DNA of 64,000 nt from an uncultured Bacteroidales bacterium (lineage in GTDB: Bacteria; Bacteroidota; Bacteroidia; Bacteroidales; Muribaculaceae). This document shows, piece by piece, positions 56,199-64,000 of this stretch. How positions within the stretch are numbered: position 1 is the stretch's first letter; the number at the start of each line of letters is the position of its first letter. The notes under the pieces were generated by a model, which was not told where the DNA came from, did no database searches, and saw nothing but the letters and a program-made list of their open reading frames with translations. The position numbers and the translations under genes were made by a program. The stretch covers positions 114,751-178,750 of the forward strand of contig CACYGX010000003.1 of assembly GCA_902774055.1 (NCBI GenBank), given 5' to 3'.

Positions 56199-57047
56199 AT
56201 GAAAAAGTTTTTTGTAATTGCTCTGGTTGCTGCGGCTTCCATGACGCTGAGCGCACAGGATGCTGTGCAACCCTATTTCACTGTAGATCAACTTCCCGAC
56301 CTCATCAAGTGCCTGCCGGCACCTCCAGCATTTGACAGCCCCGAATTTGCTAACGACATGATGCGCTTCTCCTGGGGCAAACTTCAGCGCCTCAATCCCG
56401 AGCGTGCCGACATCGCCAAGCGTGATGCCGTATGGTCCTACGAGGCTCTTTTGGCCGAGTTTGACGTTCCCTTCGGCTTGCACATGAGCCCTGAGGACAC
56501 TCCCGAAATCTGGAAACTGATGGTCACCAGCATGACCACGACCGATGCCATGCGCGTGGCCCCCAAGGCCTATTATCACCGTCAGCGCCCCTTCGAGCGC
56601 TTCCAGGACAAAATGCTCACCGACGAAGAAGCCGAGCTGACCGGTGAAGGCTCCTATCCCTCGGGACACACCATGCGCGGCTGGACTGCTGCCCTGCTGC
56701 TTGCCGAGGTTAACCCCGCCAATGCCGATACCATCTTTGCACGTGGCTGGATGTATGGCGAGAGCCGCGTGATTGTGGGTGCACACTGGCAGAGTGACGT
56801 CGATGCCAGCCGCGTGGCCGCCAGCATCGGCTATGCCGCATTGCACGGTAGCGCCGAGTTCCGCAAGCAGATGGCCAAGGCCCAAGCCGAATATCGTGAG
56901 TTAACAGGCCAACAGTCAAGCGTTGACAACGTGATGGCTCCCGCCGTTCCCACGACCGACCAAGCCTATCGCATCGACGGCGTCGTGGCGACCGATGACA
57001 CCCGTGGCATCATCATCCAGAACGGCAAGAAAGTCCTCCGCAACTAA
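56199..57047 (+). CDS. Class A non-specific acid phosphatase (PAP2 superfamily)
   Basis: A 282-residue exported phosphatase (signal to residue 19, MTLSAQDAV) of the PhoC/PhoN type, which removes phosphate from organic esters in the periplasm. The three parts of the PAP2 active site are present: KAYYHRQRPF (the KxxxxxxRP motif, near residue 125), GSYPSGHTMRGW (PSGH, near 155), and SRVIVGAHWQSDVDASR (SRxxxxxHxxxD, near 190). The C-terminal 50 residues after the catalytic core are low-complexity-like and end in IIIQNGKKVLRN. It is monocistronic, with its own promoter and a shared terminator with luxS. Confidence 0.93.
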   Translation: MKKFFVIALVAAASMTLSAQDAVQPYFTVDQLPDLIKCLPAPPAFDSPEFANDMMRFSWGKLQRLNPERADIAKRDAVWSYEALLAEFDVPFGLHMSPEDTPEIWKLMVTSMTTTDAMRVAPKAYYHRQRPFERFQDKMLTDEEAELTGEGSYPSGHTMRGWTAALLLAEVNPANADTIFARGWMYGESRVIVGAHWQSDVDASRVAASIGYAALHGSAEFRKQMAKAQAEYRELTGQQSSVDNVMAPAVPTTDQAYRIDGVVATDDTRGIIIQNGKKVLRN

Positions 57048-57073
57048 CCGACTTTCTCCCCCACTTTTTTACT

Positions 57074-57119
57074 AAAACGACAACGCCAGTCAACAAAAAT
57101 TGACCGGCGTTGTCGTTTT
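57074..57119. terminator. Bidirectional terminator between the acid phosphatase and luxS genes
   Basis: AAAACGACAACGCC (57074-57087) pairs with GGCGTTGTCGTTTT (57106-57119), and inner AGTCAA/TTGACC extends the stem. T tracts occur on each side, serving both convergent genes. Confidence 0.85.
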
Positions 57120-57136
57120 AGGGAGGATCGCGGGAG

Positions 57137-57631
57137 TTAGGCGTCGGCAAACACCCTGCCGTCGTCGAGGATAATCTGCAACTTGGCGTACTCGCTGTGG
57201 AAGTCGTGTTGCAGACGGTCGAGATAGCGGGCGCTCTCCCACTTGCACATGGGCAGGTCGTGAAGCAGATAGTTGCCGCAGGCCTCGGGGCGCGTGGCCG
57301 GTACCTCGGTTTGCTCGAGGACCCACTGGAGACATTCGATGGTGAGCTGGCGCATATCCTCGACGGTATATTCGCCCGTCATGATGATATACATGCCTGT
57401 CAAGCAGCCCATTGGACCCACATAAACCACATCATCCTTGGCCCTGCTGTTACGGAACCATGTAGCCATGAGGTGTTCCAGGCTGTGCATGGCGGCAGGA
57501 GCGACAGCGGGCTCCTTGTTGGGTTCGGTGATGCGCAGGTCAAACGTGGTGAATCCTTTATCCTCGCGCGATACATAGATGCCCGGTTTCAATCGGGTGT
57601 GATCGATAGTAAAACTTTGTATGACTTCCAT
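57137..57631 (-). CDS. luxS: S-ribosylhomocysteine lyase (autoinducer-2 synthase)
   Basis: A 164-residue iron/zinc enzyme that splits S-ribosylhomocysteine into homocysteine and DPD, the precursor of AI-2. Metal ligands: His49 and His53 in MHSLEHLMAT (the HxxEH motif, with Glu52 the general base) and Cys118 in RPEACGNYLL. Catalytic Cys76 lies in VGPMGCLTGMY. The start at 57631 (MEVIQSFTIDH) is chosen from family length; an in-frame ATG at 57808 lies beyond the promoter and within repeat DNA. It is alone, without a pfs gene nearby. Confidence 0.96.
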   Translation of the reverse strand: MEVIQSFTIDHTRLKPGIYVSREDKGFTTFDLRITEPNKEPAVAPAAMHSLEHLMATWFRNSRAKDDVVYVGPMGCLTGMYIIMTGEYTVEDMRQLTIECLQWVLEQTEVPATRPEACGNYLLHDLPMCKWESARYLDRLQHDFHSEYAKLQIILDDGRVFADA

Positions 57632-57659
57632 TATGACAATAATTATACATTTGTGCCGA

Positions 57660-57667
57660 CAAAGGTA
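57660..57667 (-). promoter_or_regulatory. -7 promoter box of luxS
   Basis: The minus strand reads TACCTTTG, exactly the consensus, giving a leader of about 25 nt before the luxS ATG at 57631. Confidence 0.65.
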
Positions 57668-57687
57668 ATCATTATTTTTTAAGTGTA

Positions 57688-57940
57688 AAATAGGGACGGT
57701 TCGCGAAAATAGGGACGGTTCTTTTGATGTAATTTTTCGCGAAAATAGGGACGGTTCTTTTGATGTAATTTTGGGCCAGCTGCTACGATCGTTAGCCCAT
57801 GGCTTCATGATCTCTGTTCCAGGCTGATAAAGAATTCTAATAATCAGATTAATTAATCATTCGACAGAGAGAATGGCCCGATCCTTTCCGATGATTTGAT
57901 GATGATTAAAAAATTACATCAAAAGAACCGTCCCTTTTTT
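57688..57940. repeat. GGGACGGTTCTTTT repeat cluster with inverted copy
   Basis: A truncated copy (57688-57701) is followed by two tandem copies with a 36-bp period (CGCGAAAATAGGGACGGTTC at 57702 and 57738, each ending TTTTGATGTAATTTT). About 135 bp further on is an inverse copy (57908-57940, AAATTACATCAAAAGAACCG). The outer arms could pair. The AAAAGAACCGTCCC core is shared with the inverted repeat at 14527. The 135-bp interior has no reading frame. This fills most of the 400-bp gap between luxS and ileS. Confidence 0.8.
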
Positions 57941-57991
57941 ACCCAATTGGGGGAAATTATTAACATTGTTTTCTAATCCAAATTATTTATG

Positions 57992-57999
57992 TACCTTTG
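57992..57999 (+). promoter_or_regulatory. -7 promoter box of ileS
   Basis: TACCTTTG is a perfect match, ending 33 nt before the ileS ATG. No T-box or other leader structure is visible in the short leader. Confidence 0.6.
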
Positions 58000-58032
58000 C
58001 AGCCAAATTTAGAGAAGCTACATTAATTAAAA

Positions 58033-61000
58033 ATGAAAAAGTTTAACGAGTATAACGGATTTAACCTGTCGGATATCAACAAGGAAGTCCTGCAGCAGTG
58101 GGATGATGAGAATGTGTTTAGCCGCAGCATCAGCGAGCGTGAGGGAGCACCTGCCTATGTATTCTATGAGGGTCCCCCCAGCGCAAACGGCATGCCGGGC
58201 ATCCACCACGTGATGGCACGTTCTATTAAGGACATCTTCTGCCGCTACAAGACGATGCAGGGCTATCAGGTGCATCGCAAGGCCGGTTGGGACACCCATG
58301 GCCTGCCTGTCGAGCTAGGCGTGGAAAAAGCCCTCGGCATCACCAAGGAAGATATCGGCAAGAAAATCTCGGTCGATGATTATAACGCCACCTGCCGCAA
58401 GGAGGTGATGAAATACACCCGCGAGTGGGAAGACCTGACCCATCGCATGGGCTACTGGGTGGACATGAACGACCCCTACATCACGTACAAGAACAGCTAT
58501 ATCGAGAGCCTGTGGTGGCTGCTCAAGCAATTGTACAACAAAGGTCTGCTCTACAAGGGCTACACCATCCAGCCCTACTCTCCCGCCGCTGGCACTGGCC
58601 TCAGCTCCCACGAGTTGAACCTGCCGGGCTGCTACCGCGATGTCAAGGACCAGACAGTCACTGCCCAGTTCACCGTGCTCAGCGGTGACGAGCACCCCGT
58701 GGTCAAGAAGATACACGAGGCTGCCGATGCTGGCTTCGACGATGCCTATGTGCTGGCATGGACGACCACACCGTGGACCCTGCCCAGCAACACCGCCCTG
58801 TGCGTGGGCAACAAGATCGACTATGTCGCTGTCGAGAGTTTCAATCCCTATAACGGCAAGCCCGCCATCTACCTGCTGGCCGAGGCCCGCTTGGACGCCT
58901 ATTTCAAGGCCGATGGCAAAGACCAGCCGCTGGAGTACAATGCCGGCGACAAGGTCGTGCCCTGGAAGGTGATTGCCTCATTCAAGGGTCAAGACCTGCT
59001 CGAGATGCGCTATGCACAGCTCTTCCCCTGGGTGAAGCCTGTTGACAAGGTTGACGGCAAGGTCGTGGGCAACGACAACGGCTTCCGCGTCATCCCTGGC
59101 GACTATGTGACCACCGAGGACGGTACTGGTATCGTACACATCGCGCCCACCTTTGGTGCCGACGATGCCCGCGTGGCTAAGGCTGCCGGCATCCCCGCCC
59201 TGTACATGATCAACAAGAAGCTGGAGACCCGCCCCATGGTGGACCTCACCGGCAAGTATTACTTGATTGAGGATCTAGACGAGGAGTTCGTCAAGAATTT
59301 CGTCAATGTGGACCTGTATAAGGAATATGCTGGACGCTGGGTCAAGAACGCCTATGACCCGCAATACACCGTGGGTGGCAAGTTTGACGAGATTGCTGCC
59401 AACAAGGCCGAGGACCTCAACATCTACATCTGCATCCGCATGAAGCAGGAGGGCACCGCCTTCAAGATGGAGAAGCACACCCACAACTATCCCCACTGCT
59501 GGCGCACCGACAAGCCCGTGCTCTACTACCCGCTGGACAGCTGGTTCATCCGCGACACTGCCTGCCGCGACCGCATGATTGAACTCAACCACACCATCAA
59601 CTGGAAACCCGAGCACACGGGAACCGGCCGCTTTGGCAAGTGGTTGGAGAACCTGAACGACTGGAACCTGAGCCGCAGCCGCTACTGGGGCACCCCGCTG
59701 CCCATCTGGCGCGACGAGGACGGTGAGGAGAAATGCATCGGCAGCATCGAGGAACTGTATAACGAGATCGAGAAAGCCGTTGCCGCTGGCGTGATGAAGT
59801 CCAACCCCTACAAGGACAAGGGCTTTGTTCCTGGCGACTACAGCGAGGAGAATTACAATAAGATCGACATCCACCGCCCCTATGTTGACGATATCGTCCT
59901 GGTGAGCGAGACGGGCAAGCCCATGAAGCGCGAATTGGACCTCATCGACGTGTGGTTCGACAGCGGCGCCATGCCTTACGCCCAGTTGCACTACCCCTTC
60001 GAGAACAAGGAGGCTGTGGACAACAGGACCTTCTTCCCCGCCGACTTCATCGCCGAGGGCGTGGACCAGACGCGCGGTTGGTTCTTCACCCTGCATGCCA
60101 TCGCCACTATGGTGTTTGACAGCGTGGCCTACAAGAACGTGATCAGCAACGGCCTCGTGCTCGACAAGAACGGCAACAAGATGAGTAAGCGCCTGGGCAA
60201 CGCCGTTGACCCCTTCGGTGCCATTGAGAAATACGGCAGCGACCCACTGCGTTGGTACATGATCAGCAACTCGTCTCCCTGGGACAACCTCAAGTTTGAC
60301 GAGGCTGGTGTGACCGAGGTCGCACGCAAGTTCTTCGGCACCCTGTATAACACCTACTCATTCTTCGCCCTGTATGCCAACGTGGACGGCTTCGACCCTG
60401 AGGCACCTCAAGTGCCCATCGCCGAGCGTCCCGAGATTGACCGCTGGATCATCTCGTTGTTAAACTCGCTCATCGCCAGCGTGCAGGCCGACCTTGAGGA
60501 CTACGAGCCCACAAAGGCCGCCCGTGCCATCAGCACCTTTGTCAACGATCACCTGAGTAACTGGTATGTGCGTCTGAACCGCAAGCGCTTCTGGGGCGGC
60601 GAAATGTCCCAGGACAAGTTGGCGGCCTATCAGACCCTGTATCAGTGCCTCGCCACCGTTTCGCTGCTCATGGCGCCCGTGGCACCCTTCTATAGCGACC
60701 GCCTGTACCGCGATCTGACCCATAGCGAGGACTCAGTGCATCTGGCCCACTTCCCCAAGTGCGACGAGACAGTTATCGACAAGCAGCTCGAGCAGCGCAT
60801 GCAGGCCGCACAGGACGTCACCTCGATGGTGCTGTCGTTGCGCCGCAAGCAGAACCTCAAGGTGCGCCAGCCGCTGCAGGCCATCATGATTCCCGTGCTT
60901 GACGAGCGTCAGCGCGCCAATGTCGAGGCCGTTGCCGACCTCATCCAGAACGAGGTCAACGTCAAGGAAATCAAGTTGGTAGGCAATGATGCCGGCATCT

Positions 61001-61527
61001 TGGTTAAGCGCGTGAAACCCGACTTCAAGAAACTGGGCCCGAAGTATGGCAAGGTGATGAAAGCACTTGCTGCACGCATCACGGGCATGTCACAGGCCGA
61101 AATCGCCCAGTTTGAGAAGGATGGCAAGTTCAACATCGATCTGGATGGACAGCAGGCCGAGGTCGAGCTGGGCGACGTCGAGATCATCAGCGAGGATATC
61201 CCTGGATGGCTCGTTGCCAACGAGGGTAACCTCACCGTGGCACTCGACATCACTGTGACCGACGAACTGCGCCTCGAGGGCATCGCCCGCGAACTGGTGA
61301 ACCGCATCCAGAATGTGCGCAAGAGCAAGGACTTTGACATCACCGACATAATCACCGTCACCATCGCTCCCGACGAGCGCACCGACGAGGCTGTTAAGGC
61401 CTACGGCGACTACATCGCCCACCAGGTGCTCGCCAACAGCATCAACGTAGCTCCCGTCAATCCCGACACCGCTGTCGAGCTCGACATGGACGGCTGGATG
61501 TTGCCGGTCAACGTAGAGAAAGTATAA
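58033..61527 (+). CDS. ileS: Isoleucyl-tRNA synthetase
   Basis: A 1164-residue class I aminoacyl-tRNA synthetase that charges tRNA-Ile. The HIGH-type motif is in PPSANGMPGIHHVMARS near residue 55, and KMSKR appears as NKMSKRLGN near residue 718. The long editing domain (CP1) between about 190 and 400 contains LAWTTTPWTLPSNTALCV and GTGIVHIAPTFGADD, and the anticodon-binding helices follow. The protein is of the longer eukaryote-like IleS type, over 1000 residues with a large C-terminal domain. It is the first gene of a set leading to lspA; a stable hairpin (61535) follows. Confidence 0.97.
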   Translation: MKKFNEYNGFNLSDINKEVLQQWDDENVFSRSISEREGAPAYVFYEGPPSANGMPGIHHVMARSIKDIFCRYKTMQGYQVHRKAGWDTHGLPVELGVEKALGITKEDIGKKISVDDYNATCRKEVMKYTREWEDLTHRMGYWVDMNDPYITYKNSYIESLWWLLKQLYNKGLLYKGYTIQPYSPAAGTGLSSHELNLPGCYRDVKDQTVTAQFTVLSGDEHPVVKKIHEAADAGFDDAYVLAWTTTPWTLPSNTALCVGNKIDYVAVESFNPYNGKPAIYLLAEARLDAYFKADGKDQPLEYNAGDKVVPWKVIASFKGQDLLEMRYAQLFPWVKPVDKVDGKVVGNDNGFRVIPGDYVTTEDGTGIVHIAPTFGADDARVAKAAGIPALYMINKKLETRPMVDLTGKYYLIEDLDEEFVKNFVNVDLYKEYAGRWVKNAYDPQYTVGGKFDEIAANKAEDLNIYICIRMKQEGTAFKMEKHTHNYPHCWRTDKPVLYYPLDSWFIRDTACRDRMIELNHTINWKPEHTGTGRFGKWLENLNDWNLSRSRYWGTPLPIWRDEDGEEKCIGSIEELYNEIEKAVAAGVMKSNPYKDKGFVPGDYSEENYNKIDIHRPYVDDIVLVSETGKPMKRELDLIDVWFDSGAMPYAQLHYPFENKEAVDNRTFFPADFIAEGVDQTRGWFFTLHAIATMVFDSVAYKNVISNGLVLDKNGNKMSKRLGNAVDPFGAIEKYGSDPLRWYMISNSSPWDNLKFDEAGVTEVARKFFGTLYNTYSFFALYANVDGFDPEAPQVPIAERPEIDRWIISLLNSLIASVQADLEDYEPTKAARAISTFVNDHLSNWYVRLNRKRFWGGEMSQDKLAAYQTLYQCLATVSLLMAPVAPFYSDRLYRDLTHSEDSVHLAHFPKCDETVIDKQLEQRMQAAQDVTSMVLSLRRKQNLKVRQPLQAIMIPVLDERQRANVEAVADLIQNEVNVKEIKLVGNDAGILVKRVKPDFKKLGPKYGKVMKALAARITGMSQAEIAQFEKDGKFNIDLDGQQAEVELGDVEIISEDIPGWLVANEGNLTVALDITVTDELRLEGIARELVNRIQNVRKSKDFDITDIITVTIAPDERTDEAVKAYGDYIAHQVLANSINVAPVNPDTAVELDMDGWMLPVNVEKV

Positions 61528-61534
61528 TCAACCA

Positions 61535-61572
61535 TTTGGAGTTCAGAGGGTGATTTCTCCCTGAACTCCAAA
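61535..61572 (+). promoter_or_regulatory. Strong hairpin between ileS and the dksA-like gene, no T tract
   Basis: TTTGGAGTTCAGAGGG (61535-61550) pairs with CCCTGAACTCCAAA (61559-61572) except for one bulged A. No run of T follows, so it is more likely an mRNA processing or stabilising element than a terminator. Confidence 0.55.
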
Positions 61573-61592
61573 CCTTAATTTATAGAATAAAA

Positions 61593-61979
61593 ATGGCTAC
61601 CAAGCAAGAAAAGACCAGATACAGCGACGAGGAATTGCAAGAGTTCAAGGAACTCATTCTGGCCAAGATTGAGCAAGCACAAGAGAACTACAAGCGATTG
61701 ACTGACACCATCATGATCGATGAGTCCAATCCCACCTTCAAGATGATGGAGGAAGGCGCATCGACATTGCAGAAGGAGGTCTCCAGCCAGCAGGCCCAGC
61801 GCCAGTTGGACTTCATCCGCAAGTTGCAGGCCGCTCTCGTGCGCATCGAGAACAAGACCTACGGCGTGTGCCGCATCACGGGCAAGCTCATCCCCAAGGA
61901 GCGCCTGCAGGCTGTGCCCCACGCCACCCTGTCAATCGAGGGTAAGGAAATCGAAGCTCAGAACAAGAAGAAATCTTGA
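61593..61979 (+). CDS. TraR/DksA family zinc-finger-like transcription regulator
   Basis: A 128-residue protein with the DksA-type plan: a coiled coil of two long helices (about residues 10-85, with KELILAKIEQAQENYKRL and QAQRQLDFIRKLQAAL) and a C-terminal globular part TYGVCRITGKLIPKERLQAV. In DksA the zinc finger has four cysteines; here only one Cys (GVCRITGKL) remains and the second pair is absent (VPHAT), so zinc is probably not bound. DksA relatives reach into the RNA polymerase channel and tune transcription. In Bacteroidales this gene usually lies between ileS and lspA, as here. Confidence 0.88.
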   Translation: MATKQEKTRYSDEELQEFKELILAKIEQAQENYKRLTDTIMIDESNPTFKMMEEGASTLQKEVSSQQAQRQLDFIRKLQAALVRIENKTYGVCRITGKLIPKERLQAVPHATLSIEGKEIEAQNKKKS

Positions 61980-61996
61980 GACGTTAGACCTTTCCC

Positions 61997-62665
61997 ATGA
62001 AAATCTCTAACGGCCAACTGGCAGCGCTCATTATTGCGCTGGTTATTGTTATCGACCAAGCTGTCAAGATCTGGGTCAAGACACACTTCTACTATGGCGA
62101 GGAAGTGGAGATTACCTCATGGTTCAAGCTGCTGTTCATCGAGAACAACGGCATGGCATTCGGCATGGAACTCGGCAGCAAGTTATTGCTCACCCTGTTC
62201 CGCATCATTGCATCGGCAGCCTTTATCTACTACCTGTGGCGACTGCGCAACAACGCCACTGTACCGCGCGGCTATGTCGTGTGCATCGCACTGATTACCG
62301 CTGGAGCACTGGGCAACGTCATCGACTGCATTGCCTATGGCATGATTTTCAACAATCCAATGCCGCCCCAGGTGGCGCAACTTTTCCCGCCCGACGGCGG
62401 CTACGCCACCATCTTCAACGGCAGGGTTGTGGATATGCTCTACTTCCCGTTGTGTGAGTGGAACTGGCCCACGTGGATTCCGCGCATTGGCGGGGACCAC
62501 TTCGTGTTCTTCCAGCCCATCTTCAACATCGCCGACGCCGCATTGAGCGTGAGCGTTATTGTGCTCATCCTGTTCTACGCCCGCTATCTGGCAACCGTCA
62601 AGGAGGACACCCTCGGTGCCGATAATGACGACGAGGATATCACCGACAATGACGTCAATCCCTAA
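61997..62665 (+). CDS. lspA: Lipoprotein signal peptidase (signal peptidase II)
   Basis: A 222-residue inner-membrane aspartyl protease that removes signal peptides from prolipoproteins. Four hydrophobic helices are visible. The catalytic aspartates are Asp146 (GRVVDMLYF) and Asp180 (FNIADAALS), with the conserved GNVIDC (108-111) and the early VIDQAVKIWV and IENNGMAFGM motifs. An insertion of about 20 residues (YGMIFNNPMPPQVAQLFPPD) before the first catalytic Asp and a hydrophilic Asp/Glu-rich C-terminal tail are usual for Bacteroidetes LspA. It starts 17 bp after the dksA-like gene and 3 bp before DUF4296. Confidence 0.95.
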   Translation: MKISNGQLAALIIALVIVIDQAVKIWVKTHFYYGEEVEITSWFKLLFIENNGMAFGMELGSKLLLTLFRIIASAAFIYYLWRLRNNATVPRGYVVCIALITAGALGNVIDCIAYGMIFNNPMPPQVAQLFPPDGGYATIFNGRVVDMLYFPLCEWNWPTWIPRIGGDHFVFFQPIFNIADAALSVSVIVLILFYARYLATVKEDTLGADNDDEDITDNDVNP

Positions 62666-62668
62666 CCC

Positions 62669-63553
62669 ATGCGCCAAGGCCTGCTTCACATAGTGCTCTT
62701 GATGACTATCATCCCGCTGATGCTCTCTTGCGGCAGGATGCCTCGAGGCGTGATGAGCGTCAACCAGATGGCCGACCTCATCGTGGACCTGCAACTGGCC
62801 GATGCCTACATCGAGAACCATGCCTACGACTATGATTCCGACTCGAGCAAGATGGTCATCAAGCAGTCCATCTTCAAGAAGCACGGCATCACCCAGCAGG
62901 ACTATGACTCGTCGCTCGTGTGGTATGCCCACAACATGGAGGATTATGTCAAGGCCTATGACAAGGCCATCGTCAAACTCAAGAACCGCTACGACAAGTT
63001 CAGCAAGACGCCAGACGGCTCTATACCCAACGACATGATCACCGAGGGAGCCATCCAGGGAGCCCCCACTCACGACGCGGCACCCAAGCGACCCATTGGA
63101 GCCCAGAAGATAGGCAGAAAGCGTCCTGTCCCCAGTGGCGAGGACGCCATCGACCTGTGGACGGGCAAGCGCAACTACACCCTCGCCCAGGGCGCACGAC
63201 GCGGCTTCATCACCTTTGATTTCACGCCCGACGCCAACGGCCAGCGCGGTGACCGTTACCAGCTCTCCTACCTGCTGAACCGCTTTAGCAACGAGTTCAA
63301 GGTTAGCCTGAACGTGGACTACACCGACGGCGGAACCTCCCAAATCACCCGTGGCACCAACAGCGACGGCTGGGTAACCATCGACCTGCAGAGCGATTCT
63401 ACACGTCAGGTGAGACGCATCTACGGATATGTGAGCTACGACATCAAGCACGGGCACACGGCCTTTGTGGACAGCCTCTCGCTCTTCCGCACCCACATGA
63501 ACAAGAACAACTACGGCCTCATCAACGCCCAGCGGCACTTTGAGCGCAAGTAG
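62669..63553 (+). CDS. DUF4296 domain lipoprotein
   Basis: A 294-residue lipoprotein (signal ending PLMLSCGRMPRG, so it is itself a substrate of the LspA made by the preceding gene). The DUF4296 domain is about residues 30-115, with MADLIVDLQLADAYIE, KQSIFKKHGITQQDYDSSL and the Tyr-rich helix VWYAHNMEDYVKAYDK. A beta-rich C-terminal half (GFITFDFTPDANGQRGDRY) follows. The gene is 3 bp after lspA, so coupled translation is likely. Function unknown; the pairing with lspA is typical of Bacteroidales. Confidence 0.87.
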   Translation: MRQGLLHIVLLMTIIPLMLSCGRMPRGVMSVNQMADLIVDLQLADAYIENHAYDYDSDSSKMVIKQSIFKKHGITQQDYDSSLVWYAHNMEDYVKAYDKAIVKLKNRYDKFSKTPDGSIPNDMITEGAIQGAPTHDAAPKRPIGAQKIGRKRPVPSGEDAIDLWTGKRNYTLAQGARRGFITFDFTPDANGQRGDRYQLSYLLNRFSNEFKVSLNVDYTDGGTSQITRGTNSDGWVTIDLQSDSTRQVRRIYGYVSYDIKHGHTAFVDSLSLFRTHMNKNNYGLINAQRHFERK

Positions 63554-63593
63554 CCCGGAGTATCATCATTTAACCCTTAATCAATCGACTGAA

Positions 63594-64000
63594 TTGTACC
63601 TGCAACTCTTCTTGACATTCTGCAAGATCGGTGCATTCACCTTTGGCGGTGGATGGGCCATGATCAGCATCATCCAGCGCGAGATTGTCGATAAGCACCA
63701 CTGGCTTGAGTTGGAGGATTTCCTCGACCTGCTGGCGGTGGCACAGTCCATGCCGGGCATTCTGGCCGTCAACATCAGCGTCGTCGTCGGTGACCGACTC
63801 AAGGGGTTAAAAGGCAGCATCTGTGCCGCCATCGGCACCATCCTGCCATCGTTCCTGATGATTCTGGCCATCGCGATATTTCTCACACCCGAGACCATCA
63901 AGAACAACGCCATCATCAGCCGCATCTTCAAGGGCATCCGCCCCGCCGTGGTGGCCCTGATCATCGCTCCGGTGCTCACAACGGCCAAGGCCGCCGGCAT
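63594..64000 (+). CDS. Chromate transporter (ChrA family), 3' end beyond the window
   Basis: The right edge cuts a gene whose product begins with the ChrA N-terminal hallmark FCKIGAFTFGGGWAMISI, followed by HHWLELEDFLDLLAVAQSMP and GILAVNISVVVGDRLKGLKG, then hydrophobic helices (GTILPSFLMILAIAIFL). No ATG precedes this part in frame: the frame opens at 63501, and the possible starts are TTG at 63594 (used here) or TTG at 63540, which would overlap the DUF4296 gene by 14 nt. Bacteroidales often encode such carriers as two half-length genes side by side. Despite the name, many members have no tested chromate activity. Confidence 0.85.
   Translation, partial: MYLQLFLTFCKIGAFTFGGGWAMISIIQREIVDKHHWLELEDFLDLLAVAQSMPGILAVNISVVVGDRLKGLKGSICAAIGTILPSFLMILAIAIFLTPETIKNNAIISRIFKGIRPAVVALIIAPVLTTAKAAG

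Noticed and set aside
62183-63538. A 451-codon minus-strand frame across lspA and DUF4296
   Set aside because: It spans two genes with known motifs on the other strand and has no family resemblance.

Overview
The window looks like chromosomal DNA of a Bacteroidales bacterium, most likely of the Prevotella / Muribaculaceae kind (inference from gene families, not from a marker gene search). The signs are: promoters of the Bacteroidetes TAnnTTTG type, few Shine-Dalgarno sites, secreted proteins with the C-terminal tail VRYYNVxGQE...TTYxDGTTxTxKVxK, calycin-like/PCMD/dockerin proteins, a hybrid two-component regulator with kinase, receiver and AraC domains in one chain, and Bacteroidales-only families (DUF4199, DUF6452, DUF6048, DUF4296). 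It carries 49 full-sized protein genes, one truncated gene at the right edge, two possible tiny genes, one tRNA (Val, anticodon TAC) and the small SRP RNA.

Layout. 0-5.2 kb: a PBP4-type D,D-carboxypeptidase with a mini HExxH membrane protein, a putative ECF transporter S component, and a membrane-bound sugar-nucleotide dehydratase. 5.4-12.0 kb: a secreted-protein block, consisting of a four-gene unit (PCMD lipoprotein, beta-barrel, two calycin-like/dockerin proteins) followed by a large C-terminal-tail protein. 12.3-14.5 kb: msrC-rarA-yraN housekeeping operon. 14.6-17.5 kb: a 962-residue hybrid sensor/regulator. 17.7-20.9 kb: DUF4199-glycosyltransferase-DUF6452-DUF6048 operon with overlapping stops and starts. 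21.1-22.2 kb: another secreted tail protein. 22.2-26.1 kb: an isolated two-gene phage remnant, an intact-looking terminase large subunit and a large putative structural protein. 26.5-32.2 kb: a dockerin protein, a DJ-1 family protein, tRNA-Val, SRP RNA, a Na+/alanine symporter, and a paralogue of the 9.8-kb secreted protein.

32.9-42.9 kb is a coherent glycerophosphodiester / glycerol-3-phosphate module: porin, GDPD lipoprotein, GlpT, GlpC, GlpB and GlpA on the minus strand, with a divergent DeoR/GlpR-type regulator. The shared intergenic region has a clear promoter on each side and four TTTCGTT motifs placed as operators would be. 43.0-45.4 kb: ApbE flavin transferase and two small outer-membrane barrels. 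45.5-51.7 kb: a cell-wall cassette in which a transglutaminase-like protein, an NlpC/P60 endopeptidase and a dipeptide epimerase (muropeptide salvage) lie upstream of an SGNH hydrolase / MBOAT acyltransferase pair. 52.2-57.6 kb: RlmD, a TPR protein, an MscS channel, a class A acid phosphatase and LuxS. 58.0-64.0 kb: ileS-dksA-like-lspA-DUF4296 and the start of a chromate transporter.

Between genes the window is rich in dispersed palindromic sequence of at least four families: AATTCG-rich palindromes, CCCCGCAGGG boxes next to stop codons, GGGACGGTTCTTTT inverted repeats, and GTAGGGCCTCGCC repeats. Two structured elements of about 305 bp with short terminal inverted repeats also occur. No CRISPR array, insertion sequence transposase, integrase or replication origin was seen. 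The least explained item is the orphan terminase pair; the best supported regulatory story is the GlpR-type operator array.
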